Source: an uncultured Clostridia bacterium
GTDB taxonomy: Bacteria; Bacillota; Clostridia; Christensenellales; HGM11417
Length of the DNA stretch: 64,000 nucleotides
Direction of reading: 5' to 3'
NCBI GenBank assembly: GCA_944332455.1
Contig: CALVJY010000005.1
Coordinates: forward strand, 1 to 64,000
The translations under genes were made by a program, and so were the position numbers. Shown here in pieces: positions 35,951-44,304 of the stretch (position 1 is its first letter; each line of letters starts with the position of its first letter). The notes under the pieces were generated by a model. That model ran no database searches. It was given only the letters and a program-made list of their open reading frames with translations, and was not told the DNA's origin.

Positions 35951-36754
35951 TTCCGACCAGGCGCGATTTTTGCTTCGCAAAAATCGGTCGGACTTGAAAG
36001 ACAAACCGCTGTTCGCTTTCCCTTTGGGAAAGCTCGGCAGCGGTTTTTCTCTCTCAAAACCGCTGCGCGCTTTTGATTCACTCTTTTCCGCCGTGGCTTT
36101 GCTCACCGCAAAGCCACGATCGTGCAAAAGCCCGGCACAGGTCCGGCCTTTTGCGAAAACAAAATTCCGGCCAGACGCAAAATTCCGCTGTGCGGAATTT
36201 TGGCCGGACTTGAGGGGACAACCGTTGTTCACTTTGCCTTTCGGCAAAGTTCTGCAACGTTTTTCCCCTCTCAAAAGGCGTTGCCTTTTGATTCACCCTT
36301 TTCCACCCACGTTTTTACTCACCGTAAAAACGTGATTGAGTCCGATGGCGGCGCATGTCCGCCATCGTCGCGACAGATTAAAACCTTGTGCGAAAACAAA
36401 TTTTAAATTAAGAAATACTCTGCACGGGCGTACAGGGTGTGCCTTCAGGCACCCCGGCGTTGGCGCCACGAGATCAAAAGCCCGGCGCAAAAACGGGCTT
36501 TCAAGGAAAAAGCGATTTGTTACGGTGTATAACTCTTTTAATAGGATGGTCTGTTTTTAATAAACATGGTCTGGCCATAACGTGCCGCAAAGCGGCACAT
36601 ATCGAGCAAAGTGAGCGTAGCGGAACTTTGCATATCGAGTGGGCGCAAGCCCACATATCGAGCGAGGCACAGCCTCGCATATCGACAGATATTTATCGCA
36701 GGAACAAATAATCAATATTCCCGCTCGCTCGGAGTGGGCGTATTGCACGGTGCC
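35951..36754 (+). repeat. Long non-coding hairpin repeat, copy 1
   Basis: This 0.8-kb block between pth and the NusG-domain gene has no plausible gene. It starts with a hairpin (35,953-35,991) ending in GGTCGGACTTGA. The module is then repeated with different bases but the same pairing (36,177-36,207). Hairpins with the fixed loop TCACC lie at 36,092-36,118 and 36,308-36,334. The last third holds four CATATCGA boxes (36,598, 36,631, 36,654, 36,678) alternating with short hairpins. The end (CGCAGGAACAAA, AATATTCCCGCT, GAGTGGGCGTAT) matches copy 2 at 55,372-55,415. Confidence 0.85.
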
Positions 36755-36767
36755 GCCGGCACCCGCC

Positions 36768-37163
36768 TCAGACGATGGCGTCGAGGTCGGAGGCGCCTTC
36801 CACGGTCACGGTCAGAAAGTGCGGGGCGCAGACGATGCGCTGACCGACCAGGGAGACGGGCGCAGTGCGCACGCAGGTCTGCGAGGGGCAGTCGGCGGAT
36901 TCCACAAAGACCCGGCCGGCCTCGACCACCACCACGTTGGTCCCCCATTCGGTGACGATCTCGGCGCGGGCGTCCCGGTCCAGGGGCAGGGTGCGGACGA
37001 TCTCGCCCCGCACCCGGACGACCGCCCGGGTCCCGTCCTCGGAGGCGGGAAGGAGCAGAAAGAGCAGGGCCAGCAGACAGAGGGCGAGGGCGGCCGCGAT
37101 CTCGGCGATCCGGAAGGGCGGCCGGGAACGAAGGGCCCGCAGCGCCTCCTCACCCGATCTCAT
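36768..37163 (-). CDS. NusG domain II membrane protein
   Basis: This 131-aa protein has one membrane helix (IAEIAAALALCLLALLFLLL, about residues 23-42) and an extracellular NusG_II-type beta domain with VRGEIVRTLPLDRD, then CPSQTCVRTAPVSLVGQRIV and the closing VCAPHFLTVTV. The paired Cys in CPSQTC is a family hallmark. The gene overlaps the end of apbE by 14 bases (ATGAGATCGGGTGA). NusG_II plus ApbE pairs are common in Clostridia next to flavin-dependent membrane redox systems. It may assist flavinylation or bind extracytoplasmic flavoproteins, but the function is not established. Confidence 0.85.
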   Translation of the reverse strand: MRSGEEALRALRSRPPFRIAEIAAALALCLLALLFLLLPASEDGTRAVVRVRGEIVRTLPLDRDARAEIVTEWGTNVVVVEAGRVFVESADCPSQTCVRTAPVSLVGQRIVCAPHFLTVTVEGASDLDAIV

Positions 37164-38178
37164 AGCGGACGTAGGAGGAAGAGACCTCCTCAAGTTCCAG
37201 ATTGGTCCAGTAGCGGTCCTCCTCGGCCAGAATGGCCGAAATGCCGTGCGCTTGGCAGAAGGCCGCCCCCTGTTCCAGCCCCATGACGAAGAGGGCGGTG
37301 GACAGGGCGTCGGCCCGGGCGCTGACCGGGTCGGCCACAAAGGTCATGCACAGCCCGCTGCGGGCGGGCGCGCCGGTGTTTTTGTCCAGAATGTGGCAGT
37401 AGCGCACCCCGTCCTCCACGAAATACCGCTCGAAGTCCCCCGAGGAGACCGCCGAGGTATCGGCCAGAGCGAGCACGCCGAACAGGGCGCTTCCGTGCTC
37501 GGCCGGACGGGGATCGGCCACCCCCACCCGGAAGGGGCTTCCCCCCTTGTCGCCCAGAAACAGATGATTGCCCCCGATGTCGATCATGCCCGAGGTCACC
37601 CCGAAGGAGCGGGCGATCTCCCCGGCCCGGTCGGCGGCATAGCCCTTGGCGATCCCCCCGAAGTCCAGCATGGCCCCGGCGCGGGACTTGACCAAAAGGC
37701 GGTCCTCCCCCTCCCCGGAGACCGAAAAGTGTTCCAGCCCGCAGTCGGCCAGGGCCGCGGCGATCTCCGCCTCCGAAGGGACGCGGGTCTGCCCCCCGAA
37801 GCCCCACAGCAGGGTGAGGGGGTAAAGGGCGGGCGAAAAGGCTTCGTCGGTCAGGGCGGCGATCTCTGAGGCGAGGTCGAACACCGCCCAGAACTCCGGA
37901 GAGAGGCTGAGCGCCTCCCCGGCCTCCGCACGGTTGACCCGCCACAGGTCCGATCCCTCCAGAGCGGGATCGAGCAGATCCTCCAGCCGGTCCAGCTCGG
38001 CCGTCACCGCCCGCTCGACCCCTGCCGCATCCCCGTCGTAAAAGGTCAGCGTGGTCACCGAGGCCAAAAAGCCGGGCGGATCTTCCCCGCCGCAGCCGGT
38101 CAGGCAGAGGCAGCCGAACAGGCAAAGGACAGTCAGCACCCCGAGAAGCCTGGTCTTAAAAGAAAAAGTCGAAAACAT
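37150..38178 (-). CDS. apbE: ApbE, FAD:protein FMN transferase lipoprotein
   Basis: This 342-aa protein begins with a lipoprotein signal (LTVLCLFGCLCLTGCGG, Cys near residue 29). It has the ApbE motifs DFGGIAKGYAADRAGEIARS, GMIDIGGNHLFLGD, HILDKNTGAPA and a late SARADALSTALFVMG with the metal-binding Asp. ApbE moves FMN from FAD onto a threonine of target proteins such as RnfG/NqrC-type electron carriers, outside the membrane. No target flavoprotein is in the window. It is the upstream gene of a two-gene operon with the NusG_II protein. Confidence 0.95.
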   Translation of the reverse strand: MFSTFSFKTRLLGVLTVLCLFGCLCLTGCGGEDPPGFLASVTTLTFYDGDAAGVERAVTAELDRLEDLLDPALEGSDLWRVNRAEAGEALSLSPEFWAVFDLASEIAALTDEAFSPALYPLTLLWGFGGQTRVPSEAEIAAALADCGLEHFSVSGEGEDRLLVKSRAGAMLDFGGIAKGYAADRAGEIARSFGVTSGMIDIGGNHLFLGDKGGSPFRVGVADPRPAEHGSALFGVLALADTSAVSSGDFERYFVEDGVRYCHILDKNTGAPARSGLCMTFVADPVSARADALSTALFVMGLEQGAAFCQAHGISAILAEEDRYWTNLELEEVSSSYVRYEIG

Positions 38179-38316
38179 GGCATAAGATCGGCCGCGCCCG
38201 GGTCTGACGCGACCGGGATCGGCGGCCCTGCTGCTGCCGGGAAAACGGAACGGCCACGGCGGGCGCCCCTCGGACCGGCACTTCTCCGGACAACCTCTGC
38301 GGCCCCGGGAAAGAGC

Positions 38317-39180
38317 TCAGGCCTTTTTGCGGTGGAAGATGATGCCCAGGGTGTCCGGCCCGCAGTGGGAGGCGATGACCGGGCCCACGATCTGCCGGTG
38401 GATGCGGCGTTCGGGGGTCAGGTCATGGACCATGCCGCACAGCTTGTCCAGATCCTCCTCGCAGTCGGCGCCCACGATCCAGACGTCCCGCCCGTCGTCG
38501 GCCGCCCCGCTGCGGTAGAGGTCAAACAGGGCGTCGATGGCTTTTTTGCGGCCCCGGGCCTTGGCCATGGGCAGCAGCGCCCCTTCCCCGTTGACGGTGA
38601 GAATGGGTTTGACCCCCACCATCGTGCCCAGAAAGGCCGCCGTTGGAGAGATCCTCCCCCCTCTTTTCAGATGATTGAGATCGTCCACTGCGAAGTAGCA
38701 GCCCACTTCGGGTGCGAACTCCTGCAAAAAGGCCAGGATCTCCTCGTCCGACTTGCCCTCCTGCTTCATCCTGGCGGCGTAGTACACCGAGATGCCCGCC
38801 CCCACCGAGATGTTTTTGGTGTCGAAGCGGGTGAATTTGCGGCCGGGATACTTTTCCTTGAGCTCGGCCACGGCCTGATCCATGAACTCGAAGGTCCCCG
38901 AAAGCTTGCCGGAGAAGGAGAGATACAGGATATCCTCCCCCGCCGCGAACACCGGCTCGAAGTAATCGAGGTAGTCGGCCTTGTTCAGGGCCGAGGTCTT
39001 GGCGTCGGCCCTGGCCCGCAGCCGGTCGTAGAAAAACCGGAAATCGGTGTGTTCTCCCAAGTCGTAATAATATTCCTTCCCGTCCAGGGTGTAGGGCATG
39101 CGGATGACGTGATCCAATCCCAGCTCTTTGGCCTCGGTGTACCAGATCTCGCAGTTGGTATCGCAGAAAAGTACGCTCAT
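38317..39180 (-). CDS. DegV-family fatty-acid-binding protein
   Basis: This 287-aa DegV protein starts with SVLFCDTNCEIWYTEAKELG and carries ILYLSFSGKLSGTF (conserved Ser loop), FDTKNISVGAGISVYYAARM and LNHLKRGGRISPTAAFLGTM with GVKPIL after it. DegV proteins bind a fatty acid and in some species supply it to the FakA kinase as FakB. No fakA is present here. Most FakB begin with a strand ending in TDS; here it is CDTN. The start has GGGAGG. Confidence 0.92.
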   Translation of the reverse strand: MSVLFCDTNCEIWYTEAKELGLDHVIRMPYTLDGKEYYYDLGEHTDFRFFYDRLRARADAKTSALNKADYLDYFEPVFAAGEDILYLSFSGKLSGTFEFMDQAVAELKEKYPGRKFTRFDTKNISVGAGISVYYAARMKQEGKSDEEILAFLQEFAPEVGCYFAVDDLNHLKRGGRISPTAAFLGTMVGVKPILTVNGEGALLPMAKARGRKKAIDALFDLYRSGAADDGRDVWIVGADCEEDLDKLCGMVHDLTPERRIHRQIVGPVIASHCGPDTLGIIFHRKKA

Positions 39181-39317
39181 GGCTTCCTCCCGTATGACAT
39201 GATCCCGCCCAGCCTCTCTCGCCGCGGCGGTCGAAAAAACTTTTTTCTATTATACCACACTTAAACCGAAGAAAGCAAGAAAATTTCAGTCCCCCCGCCG
39301 GCCGTCCCTCCGAACGC

Positions 39318-39350
39318 GAAAAGGCGCCCCTTGGGCGCCTCCTTTTTCCC
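39318..39350 (-). terminator. Terminator usable in both directions
   Basis: AGGCGCCC (39,322-39,329) pairs with GGGCGCCT (39,333-39,340) around a three-base loop. A-run on the left and T-run on the right allow it to end minE transcription from the right and plus-strand read-through from the left. Confidence 0.65.
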
Positions 39351-39415
39351 GGTTCTGTTTTCTTTCGGCAGACACGGTTCCCCTCATCGGATCGGCGAGT
39401 TACGAAGGGCCGCGC

Positions 39416-39646
39416 TCAGCCGCCGCCCAGCCGCTTGACCCCGGCGGCCTTGCAGAACATCTGCACCACGCAGCCCTCCTTCTCGTTTTTGCACTCCAGC
39501 GAGAGATCGTCCGGCGCCAGCTCGAAGTAGTTGCGGAGCACGGCGTACAGATCGGCCTTGAGGGCGTCGAAAAACTGCACGGGGGCCTGCGCCTTTTCCA
39601 GGTGCAGCATCTTTTCCAATCGGTCCAGTTCGATCTTTTTTCTCAT
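39416..39646 (-). CDS. minE: MinE-like division-site specificity factor
   Basis: This 76-aa protein matches the topological-specificity domain of MinE in its second half (ADLYAVLRNYFELAPDDLSL). The first 30 residues, LDRLEKMLHLEKAQAPVQFF, lack the usual amphipathic membrane-targeting start (LDLFRRK type) and the SAxxAKxRL contact helix. The C-terminal Cys-Gly tail is also unusual. It follows minD on the same strand, which supports the call. MinE drives MinD off the membrane and sets pole-to-pole oscillation. No minC is adjacent. GGAGGCAGGAGA precedes the start. Confidence 0.78.
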   Translation of the reverse strand: MRKKIELDRLEKMLHLEKAQAPVQFFDALKADLYAVLRNYFELAPDDLSLECKNEKEGCVVQMFCKAAGVKRLGGG

Positions 39647-39773
39647 TTCTCCTGCCTCCCGTTCCCTGACAGAGCCGCCGCCGCGCAGCTGCGGCCCTTG
39701 CCTTTTTCCATGCCGGTATGTCTTATGTTTTGCGCTGCAAGATGTGTTTTTTCCTCTTTCGCGGGATCCCGGC

Positions 39774-39866
39774 GATGTGATACCGCGCTGTTTTGATGAT
39801 GTGATACCGCGCTGTTTCAATATTGTGCTATTTCAATATTACAATACTTCAATATTGCAATATGAT
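39774..39866 (+). repeat. Tandem repeats between minD and minE
   Basis: Two copies of GATGTGATACCGCGCTGTTT (39,774-39,793 and 39,798-39,817, period 24) are followed by three 16-bp units starting CAATATT (39,818, 39,834, 39,850). The block is much more AT-rich than both genes. It contains no frame with a ribosome site. Confidence 0.75.
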
Positions 39867-39938
39867 GATCAAGCGATATTCCGCTGCCGCGGGCAGGACA
39901 ATCCCCCCCCTCGTTCTTTCGAGCGAGCGCCCCGTCCG

Positions 39939-40745
39939 CTAGATCTTGCGCTTGAGGGAGCGCTTGACCGCCCCGAAAAAGCCCCGGTAGCGGGCGGTGC
40001 AGTCAAAGACCTCCCCGGTGTTGTCGGTCAGATTGTCGGCCAGCATGTTGAAGGCCAGATCGGGGGCCCGGCCGTAGCTGACCATGCTCCCGCCGGCGGT
40101 GGACAGGGGAAGGTCGTCGTCCTCGGGGATGGCCCCCAGCAGGGGGAGCTTTAAGATGTCGGCGATCTCCTCCGGGCTCATCATGTCCCCGGACATCATC
40201 AGATCGCCCCTGGCCCGGTTGACCACCAGATACACCCCGGCCAGGGCATAGCACCGCAGCAGGGAGGTCACCCGGTCGGCGTCCCGCACCGAGGAGATGT
40301 GCGGGGTGGTGACCACCACGGCCTCCCCCGCGGCCGAGACCGCCCGGTGGAAGCCCTGCTCGATGCCGGCCGGACAGTCGATGATGACAAAGTCGCACAT
40401 GGCGGCCAGCTTGTCGGTGACCGCCCGCACGTTCTGCCCGGTAATGCCGCTCTTGTCCTGCAAGTGCGCCGAGGGCAGCACGCAGAGGTTGGGATAGTGA
40501 TCCACCTCCACCAGCGCCTGGGACAGCCGGCACCGCCCCTCGATGACGTCGATGAGGTCGTAGACGATGCGGTTTTCGATGCCGCAGACCACGTCCAGAT
40601 TGTTCAGCCCGATGTCCAGATCGCACAGGCAGACCCGGTGCCCCGCCCGGGACAGCTTGGCCCCCAGATTGGCGGCCACCGAGGTCTTGCCCACCCCGCC
40701 CTTTCCGCTGGTAACGACGATTCTCCTTGACATATCCTTGACCAT
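39939..40745 (-). CDS. minD: Septum-site-determining ATPase MinD
   Basis: This MinD (268 aa from the first ATG, 264 from the ATG at 40,733) has the deviant Walker A VTSGKGGVGKTSVAANLG, DLDIGLNNLDVVCGIENR, FVIIDCPAGIEQGF and a C-terminal amphipathic membrane helix (GFFGAVKRSLKRKI). It binds membrane when loaded with ATP and positions the MinC inhibitor. GGGAGG lies only two bases before the first ATG, so the second ATG, giving MSRRIVV as in most MinD, is equally likely. It leads the minD-minE pair, with 290 bases of repeat-bearing spacer between the genes. Confidence 0.95.
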   Translation of the reverse strand: MVKDMSRRIVVTSGKGGVGKTSVAANLGAKLSRAGHRVCLCDLDIGLNNLDVVCGIENRIVYDLIDVIEGRCRLSQALVEVDHYPNLCVLPSAHLQDKSGITGQNVRAVTDKLAAMCDFVIIDCPAGIEQGFHRAVSAAGEAVVVTTPHISSVRDADRVTSLLRCYALAGVYLVVNRARGDLMMSGDMMSPEEIADILKLPLLGAIPEDDDLPLSTAGGSMVSYGRAPDLAFNMLADNLTDNTGEVFDCTARYRGFFGAVKRSLKRKI

Positions 40746-41036
40746 GACCTCCCGAAGCGGAGCCCAAACAGGCCCCGTCCCTCCCGCCCGGCCGGCGGGG
40801 TTTTCCCCATTTTAGCACACTTTAACCGCGCGGTCACTCCTTCTGGGGGCGCGGACGGGAAAGCGACGCCTTTCGACGGCCTTCCCCCGAAACGCTCCTC
40901 CTTCGACCCCTCTTTTTGCGCCTTCTGACCTCTCTTTTCCCCGGAATTTCCTTCTTCCCAGGGGCCGAACGGGCGCCCGGAGGGGAAAAAGACAGGATCC
41001 GACACCGGGATTCCCGAGAATTTTTGGTAAAAACAC

Positions 41037-41065
41037 TTGATTTTTTTCGGGCTTTGGATTATAAT
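41037..41065 (+). promoter_or_regulatory. Promoter of tRNA-Gly
   Basis: TTGATT (41,037-41,042) and TATAAT (41,060-41,065) are 17 bases apart, 63 bases ahead of the tRNA. Confidence 0.7.
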
Positions 41066-41127
41066 AGAATCGTTCGGAGGTTTGCTCCGGCGCGGAGAAG
41101 GATCGGCTTTCCGTCCCCCCCCACCGC

Positions 41128-41202
41128 GCGAGAGTCGTTCAATGGTAGAACGTCAGCTTCCCAAGCTGATACCCGCGGGTTCGATTCCCGTCTCTCGCTC
41201 CA
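41128..41202 (+). tRNA. tRNA-Gly (anticodon CCC)
   Basis: A complete cloverleaf is visible: acceptor GCGAGAG/CTCTCGC, D-arm GTTC/GAAC, anticodon stem TCAGC/GCTGA with loop TTCCCAA (anticodon CCC), T-arm with TTCGATT, and CCA encoded in the DNA. It reads GGG glycine codons. A promoter and a strong terminator flank it. Confidence 0.95.
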
Positions 41203-41204
41203 CT

Positions 41205-41241
41205 CCCGCCCGCCCGTCATCGGGCGGGCGGGATTCTTTTT
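41205..41241 (+). terminator. Terminator after tRNA-Gly
   Basis: A 12-bp perfect GC stem (41,205-41,216 with 41,221-41,232), loop TCAT, then ATTCTTTTT. It directly follows the CCA end. Confidence 0.85.
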
Positions 41242-41264
41242 GAAGACATCGGAGGAAAAGTTTT

Positions 41265-41819
41265 ATGGCAAAAAAACGTTCGGGCAGAAAGTCCATGTCC
41301 CTGAGCATCTTCAGCATTCTGGCGCTGGCGCTGGTCATCATCACCGTGCCCCTTCTGCTGGTCCCCTTCTACAACATGCAAGGTTCAATCCTAACGATTG
41401 ACGGCGAACTGCATACGGCCGCCGGGTTCGACTTCCTGGGCGGTTTCTTCACCCAACTCTTCGGCGAAGAAGTGGGGCTTGAAAATTTGGCCCTGTTCGT
41501 GGCCTTCTCTAACGAGACCAATGCGGCGGCCATGCTGACCGGGGCCTTTGTGCTGGTCCTGCTGATCGCCGCCGCCCTCTATCTGATCTTCTTCCTGCTG
41601 GGCGTGTGCGGGGTCATCAAAAAGGCCAAAAACCTGCTGAACGGCATGCTGATTTTGGGCATGATCGCCATGGTCGCCGCCACGGTGTGCTGCTTCGTCA
41701 TTGCCGGACACAACTTCAGCGATTTCCCCTCGATTGGCTCAATTAAAGGCTGGACGTTTGCCTTTATCCCCCTGATCACCCTGATCGGCGCCGCAGTTCT
41801 GAACGGCATCAAAAAATGA
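41265..41819 (+). CDS. Four-helix membrane protein of unknown family
   Basis: This 184-aa protein has four hydrophobic segments at about residues 13-33 (IFSILALALVIITVPLLLVP), 88-114, 124-146 and 160-180. An extracellular loop of about 50 residues lies between the first two. The N-terminus is basic (KKRSGRKS), so it faces inside. I see no catalytic motif. GGAGG precedes the start, and the gene begins 24 bases after the tRNA terminator, with no clear promoter of its own, so it may depend on read-through. Confidence 0.75.
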   Translation: MAKKRSGRKSMSLSIFSILALALVIITVPLLLVPFYNMQGSILTIDGELHTAAGFDFLGGFFTQLFGEEVGLENLALFVAFSNETNAAAMLTGAFVLVLLIAAALYLIFFLLGVCGVIKKAKNLLNGMLILGMIAMVAATVCCFVIAGHNFSDFPSIGSIKGWTFAFIPLITLIGAAVLNGIKK

Positions 41820-42056
41820 CCGCTTGAGGCCCTGAAAATCGGGGACGGGGTAAAACCCGGCCCCAAGGTTTGAACGGTCTCAAAAAATCAAAAGCCGGAA
41901 GTCGGGGCGGCCGGTCCTATCCCGGCGGCAAGAGTAACAAGAGTTAAGAAGTTAAGAGTTAAAGAGTAAAGAATCAAAAAAGAACAAAGAATAGAGAGGG
42001 GGACGGACGAGGAGTCGGTCCCCTTTTCGGAATCGGAGCGCGCAGGAGGTCTTTTT

Positions 42057-42962
42057 ATGGTCAATCTGGAACTTTACCGCGTCTTTTACACCGTCGCCAA
42101 GTGCGGCAGCCTGACCCGGGCCGCCGAACAGCTTTACATCTCCCAGCCCGCGGTCTCCCAGGCCATCAAGCAGCTGGAGAGCCAGCTGGGCGGACAGCTG
42201 TTTCTGCGCACCTCCAAGGGCATGGAACTGACCGAAAAGGAGGGCCGCATGATGTTCGGCTACGTCGAACAGATCATGAAGCTGGCCTTCGCCGCCGAAA
42301 ACGAGTTCAACGAGATCCAGCAGCAGGCGGCCGGCACCCTGCGCATCTCGGTGTCGGACACCATGTGCAAGTACTTTTTGCTGGACTATCTGGCCGAATT
42401 CCATCAAAAATATCCCCAGATCGTGCTCAACGTGCTCAACTCCACCACTCAGGAGGCCATCAGCCAGGTCAAGGCCGGCAAGTCCGACCTCGGGTTTGTC
42501 AACCTTCCCGTGGAGGAGCACGGCATCAGCGTGGTCTTGCAGACCCAGGAGCTTCACCACATCTTTGTGGGGGGGCGCAAGTACGCCGAAATGGCCCAAA
42601 AGGTGCACAGCCTGAAATCGCTGGAGGACTTTCCCCTGCTGATGCTGGAGACCAACTCCTCCTCCCGGCAGATGCTGATCAGCTACTGCCACTCCCTGGG
42701 CATCCACCTGCATCCCGAGATCGAGCTGGGCAGTATCGACCTTTTGAAGGGCTTTGCCCGGGCCAATCTGGGCATCACCTGCATCCCCCGCGAGTACGTC
42801 ACCCGCAACCTGGTCGACGGCTCCCTGATCGAGATCCCCACCGATCCCGCCATCCCCTCCACGGCCACCGGGCTGATCACCTCCGACAAGGCCCCCCTCT
42901 CCTTCGCGGTCCGGCACTTCATCGACATCTTCAAAAAGGAAGACGACCGGCCGGAAGCGTGA
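42057..42962 (+). CDS. LysR-family transcriptional regulator
   Basis: This 301-aa protein has the LysR winged helix at residues 1-60 (FYTVAKCGSLTRAAEQLY, ISQPAVSQAIKQLESQLG) and a periplasmic-binding-like effector domain (TLRISVSDTMCKYFLLDYLA to TGLITS). The CysL/CysB-like subgroup is common in Clostridia. The target may be outside the window, as both neighbours have their own signals. AGGAGG precedes the start, and a perfect palindromic terminator lies at 43,126. Confidence 0.93.
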   Translation: MVNLELYRVFYTVAKCGSLTRAAEQLYISQPAVSQAIKQLESQLGGQLFLRTSKGMELTEKEGRMMFGYVEQIMKLAFAAENEFNEIQQQAAGTLRISVSDTMCKYFLLDYLAEFHQKYPQIVLNVLNSTTQEAISQVKAGKSDLGFVNLPVEEHGISVVLQTQELHHIFVGGRKYAEMAQKVHSLKSLEDFPLLMLETNSSSRQMLISYCHSLGIHLHPEIELGSIDLLKGFARANLGITCIPREYVTRNLVDGSLIEIPTDPAIPSTATGLITSDKAPLSFAVRHFIDIFKKEDDRPEA

Positions 42963-42984
42963 GACCGAAAGGTGCGGCAGTTTC

Positions 42985-43070
42985 TTCATCAAAAACCGCT
43001 TGTCGGCAAACACACCAAGCGGAAATGTCAGGTGACAAGGCTTTTCATCAAAAACCGCTTGTACGGCAAA
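42985..43070 (+). repeat. Direct repeat downstream of the lysR gene
   Basis: TTCATCAAAAACCGCTTGT, followed by CGGCAAA, occurs at 42,985-43,010, and again with one extra base at 43,044-43,070. The spacing is about 59 bases. It sits between the stop codon and the terminator, in the 3' untranslated region. Confidence 0.6.
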
Positions 43071-43125
43071 GACCCGAAACGAAAAGCCGCCTGACGGCGA
43101 CAATACGAAACAGCAGAACGTCAAA

Positions 43126-43165
43126 GGACCCGGGATGGCCATCCCGGGTCCTCTTTTGTCTTTTT
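43126..43165 (+). terminator. Terminator after the lysR gene
   Basis: A 26-bp perfect palindrome (43,126-43,151, core GGGATGGCCATCCC) is followed by CTTTTGTCTTTTT. Confidence 0.8.
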
Positions 43166-43382
43166 CCTGCGGGCGTCCTGCGGGCTTTTCCCCCCTTACT
43201 TTCCGCCTCTTTCCTGGCCCTGTTTCCCGAGACCGAACTTCTCCTGCTTTTGCGCCTGCGCCTCCTGTCCGGACTTTTGGCCTGATTTTTTTATTCAGAA
43301 GGCGCCTCTGCCCGACTCTTTCGGGTCGGGCGGCGGACCCCCGATCTCTACGGAGGTCCGTTTTTCTGCCCTCTTCCGGCGT

Positions 43383-44135
43383 TCAGGCGCTCTTTTCCCC
43401 TGTCGGCTCTCCGGGAAGCTCCGGCCCGAGGGGTGTTTGGACGGCTTCCTGTTCGCGCTGGCGGCACTCCATCTTCCGCCAGCTGAAAAAGCCGTAGAGG
43501 TCGTTGACCAGAAAGGCGGCAAAGCAGACGACCACCGACACGTAGGCGGGATCGGCGAGGGCGGCCAGCACCCAGAGCACGATCAGCACGACGTCGTTGG
43601 CGGCATAGCCCAGGGCATAGCCGGGACTGCGGCGAAAGGTCAGGTAGACCGCGAGAAAGCTGGTGGTCACCGAGATCGTGCTTGGGATGAGGTTGGCGGT
43701 GCGGAAGGCCCTTAAGATGAAGTAAAAGCCCACAGTCACCGCCAGGGCCAGCCCCCACATCAAAACGGTCTCCCCCCGGCCGAGGCGGTTGACCCTGACC
43801 TCGGCCCGATTGCCCTTGAAGGGGTGCCTCAGCCAGGCCACGAGGGCCACCACGGCCATGGGCAGGGTCATGCCGAGGTAGGTGATCATCTCGCCGTAGT
43901 AGGCAAAGGTGTAGGAGATGAGGCCGTAAAGCAGGCTGAAGACGATCATCAGGGCCTGGCCGACGGAGTTGCCCTTGGCGTTGAAGATCAGCGAGGTCAC
44001 CCCGATCAGCGAGGCGGCCAGCGTGAGGTATTGGGCCCGGTCGAAGATCGCAAAGGCGGCCACGATCCCCGCCGCCGAACTCAGCCACAGGATCTTTTCG
44101 GTCCGGGAAAAATAGTTGAGCTTGTCTTTGAGCAT
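43383..44135 (-). CDS. pnuC: PnuC-type vitamin or nucleoside transporter
   Basis: This 250-aa protein has seven to eight membrane helices and the PnuC pattern: GVTSLIFNAKGNSVGQALMI early, YGLISYTFAYYGEMITY, and the late DVVLIVLWVLAALADPAYVS, then LVNDLYGFFSWRKME at the end, where family members carry a conserved W-x-x-M. PnuC carriers take up nicotinamide riboside, while relatives carry thiamine or riboflavin by facilitated diffusion. The substrate cannot be fixed. The start has GGAGG six bases upstream. A structured leader with its own promoter (44,305-44,428) lies upstream and may regulate it. Confidence 0.92.
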   Translation of the reverse strand: MLKDKLNYFSRTEKILWLSSAAGIVAAFAIFDRAQYLTLAASLIGVTSLIFNAKGNSVGQALMIVFSLLYGLISYTFAYYGEMITYLGMTLPMAVVALVAWLRHPFKGNRAEVRVNRLGRGETVLMWGLALAVTVGFYFILRAFRTANLIPSTISVTTSFLAVYLTFRRSPGYALGYAANDVVLIVLWVLAALADPAYVSVVVCFAAFLVNDLYGFFSWRKMECRQREQEAVQTPLGPELPGEPTGEKSA

Positions 44136-44304
44136 TTTGACCTCCGAAAAATGTTTTTCTTTTGAAAGAAACCGCCTGATCTTCACGATCTCCGGAAAGC
44201 ATTGTCTCGGCTCTCCTCTCGTCCCGGGTCCGCCTTTTGCCCGGAAGGGTCCTGGGGGCCGGCCGACGAGACCCGGCGGGCGATGCCGCTCCATGGCGCG
44301 GGGC

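Noticed and set aside
35932-36274. Open frames reading through the hairpin repeat upstream of pth
   Set aside because: Their residues follow the repeat palindromes, and equivalent frames in copy 2 are not conserved as protein.
36598-36685. CRISPR array from the regularly spaced CATATCGA boxes
   Set aside because: The boxes are eight bases, the spacers are self-complementary hairpins of 15-25 bases and no cas gene is present.
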